Shown here: piece after piece, positions 62,971-64,000 of the stretch
Numbering within the stretch: the stretch's first letter is position 1
How the letters are laid out: each line of letters opens with the position of its first letter
From: DATAEG01 sp963703085
GTDB taxonomy: Bacteria > Actinomycetota > Actinomycetes > Mycobacteriales > Jatrophihabitantaceae
DNA length: 64,000 nucleotides
Reading direction: 5' to 3'
Assembly: GCA_963703085.1 (NCBI GenBank)
Contig: OY969789.1
Location: forward strand, 2,728,001-2,792,000
Translations under genes and position numbers: made by a program
The notes under the pieces: generated by a model
Told to the model about the DNA's origin: nothing
What the model saw: the letters and a program-made list of their open reading frames with translations, nothing else
Databases searched by the model: none

Positions 62971-64000
62971 GTGAGCGAGCAGGACGGCGCCCAGACGCCG
63001 GGCAGCGCTGGTGAAGCCAGCAGCTACGCCCGGCCGGACGGCGTGGAATCCTCCTTCGCCCCGCACAGCCCGTTGCCCGATCCGCCGCGGACTCGGCCGG
63101 ACGTATCGCCCGAGGTCGCCGCCCATTTCGGGAAGCCGTACGGCTCGCCCGACGACATCTCCTTCGCGCCGTTGCCCGGAGAGCGGATGCCGCCGCACCA
63201 CAAGATCGCCGTTCCCGACGTTGATCGAGAATCCGCCAAGGACTTTCAGCGCACCGGTGCCGGCGATGAGCCGTTCCAGCCTGCGCCGGGCACCCGAATA
63301 GCTCCGCGTGGAATGCCCGCGCAGTCACCGTGGTGGAAACCGGACGCAGCCACCGACCCATGGCGCGACCCGACCTCTGCGTACTGGCTGGGTGCTCCGG
63401 CCCGGTTCGTCAACCAGCGCCCGGTTGCCCCGCTGGACGGTGAACCCGCTCCGGATCCCGAGCCCGAGGAGGAGACCGACGACGCGGAGGGCGGCAAGGT
63501 TGTCGGTCGCGGCCGGTTCGGTCTCAGTGCGCTCGGTCTGGCCGTCGTAGTGGCCCTGGTGGCCGGCGCGATCGGCGGCGGCCTGGGGTTCTGGTTCACC
63601 AAACACACGCACGACGCGTTGCGCGACTCCGACATCTCGCTGGCCACTGCCGGTCAGCCGGCCAACCGACCGCCCGGCTCGGTGGCCGACATCGCCAAGC
63701 GGGTCGGTCCGGCGGTCGTGGAGATCGACGTCCGGGGCGCCGATCAGGCCGGCAGCGGCTCCGGGGTCGTCATCGACAAGTCCGGCTACATCCTCACCAA
63801 CAACCATGTGGTGTCCATCGCCGGTGGCGACGGGTCGATCCGGGTCGTGTTCAGCGACCAGGCGGTCTCCGCCGCGAAGGTGGTGGGCCGCGACCCGGCG
63901 ACCGACCTCGCCGTGATCAAGGTGGACCGAGCGTCGCTCACCGTCGCCACGCTCGGCGACTCGAGCAAGCTGGCGGTCGGCGACCCGGTGGTCGCCATCG
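62971..64000 (+). CDS. htrA: HtrA-family serine protease, partial at window end
   Basis: Envelope protease, start GTG 62971; 343 codons visible. A long Pro-rich cytoplasmic N-terminus of about 180 residues is followed by one TM segment (about residues 186-212). The trypsin-like domain then begins (VADIAKRVGPAVVEIDV...SGSGVVIDKSGYILTNNHVV). The catalytic His is in TNNHVV and the Asp in DPATDLAVIKV. The Ser and PDZ lie beyond the window. It corresponds to Rv1223 and completes the sigE-rseA-htrA stress module. Confidence 0.92.
   Translation, partial: MSEQDGAQTPGSAGEASSYARPDGVESSFAPHSPLPDPPRTRPDVSPEVAAHFGKPYGSPDDISFAPLPGERMPPHHKIAVPDVDRESAKDFQRTGAGDEPFQPAPGTRIAPRGMPAQSPWWKPDAATDPWRDPTSAYWLGAPARFVNQRPVAPLDGEPAPDPEPEEETDDAEGGKVVGRGRFGLSALGLAVVVALVAGAIGGGLGFWFTKHTHDALRDSDISLATAGQPANRPPGSVADIAKRVGPAVVEIDVRGADQAGSGSGVVIDKSGYILTNNHVVSIAGGDGSIRVVFSDQAVSAAKVVGRDPATDLAVIKVDRASLTVATLGDSSKLAVGDPVVAI

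Overview
The window is about two-thirds GC by eye, and most genes start with GTG or ATG. Gene families that are typical of Actinobacteria recur: a DUF3117 protein, an RseA-type anti-sigma factor, a GlgM-type glucosyltransferase, a DapD of the actinobacterial kind and tricorn protease. I read it as the chromosome of a free-living actinobacterium that is not a mycobacterium. I cannot name the genus. From memory, the backbone runs in the order of Mycobacterium tuberculosis Rv1165 to Rv1223 (typA, small membrane protein, fdxC, dapD/dapE, LOG, folP2, DivIVA-like protein, tagA, DUF3117, glgM/glgC, O-methyltransferase, sigE-rseA-htrA). Accessory blocks are inserted between these genes.

Layout. 0-1.6 kb: a zinc or manganese ABC importer with a Zur-like palindrome upstream. 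1.7-8.8 kb: a DEAD-box helicase with a structured leader, a membrane molybdopterin oxidoreductase, tricorn protease and a small membrane protein. 8.9-13.1 kb: typA, then an aminotransferase/omega-amidase pair bounded by two inverted copies of a ~136-bp intergenic repeat. 13.1-25.9 kb: two complete oligopeptide ABC importers back to back, one with fused and one with separate ATPases. 26-40.7 kb: the backbone genes for DAP/lysine synthesis, folate-like, base-excision repair and glycogen metabolism. 40.8-44.6 kb: a polar amino-acid ABC importer plus a FAD amine oxidoreductase. 44.8-48.9 kb: EfeO, a frameshifted EfeB and a secreted phosphoesterase. 49-53.8 kb: a large FAD/Fe-S D-2-hydroxyacid dehydrogenase overlapping dapC, then a LuxR-type regulator. 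53.9-57.6 kb: a probable lysine-degradation pair (saccharopine/lysine dehydrogenase family plus semialdehyde dehydrogenase) with a divergent LysR regulator. 57.6-64 kb: O-methyltransferase, an efflux pump with a HxlR regulator, and the envelope-stress module sigE-rseA-htrA, cut by the window end.

Four cross-cutting observations. First, fourteen start sites, most of which I had placed on other grounds, have a TANNNT -10-like hexamer ending 6-8 nt upstream. This points to widespread leaderless mRNAs and helps fix starts. Second, five genes carry a one-base frameshift, mostly in C/G runs or short repeats. These include glycogen synthesis, ferredoxin and Dyp-peroxidase genes, and indel errors in the assembly are the likeliest cause. 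Third, several strong hairpins sit between transporter genes. Fourth, dapC is not next to the ferredoxin gene as in many relatives, but is translationally coupled to a dehydrogenase 22 kb away.

I saw no tRNA, rRNA, transposase or CRISPR array. No defence system or biosynthetic cluster of unknown type is evident. The most unusual structure is the inverted-repeat-bounded cassette at 10.79-13.11 kb.
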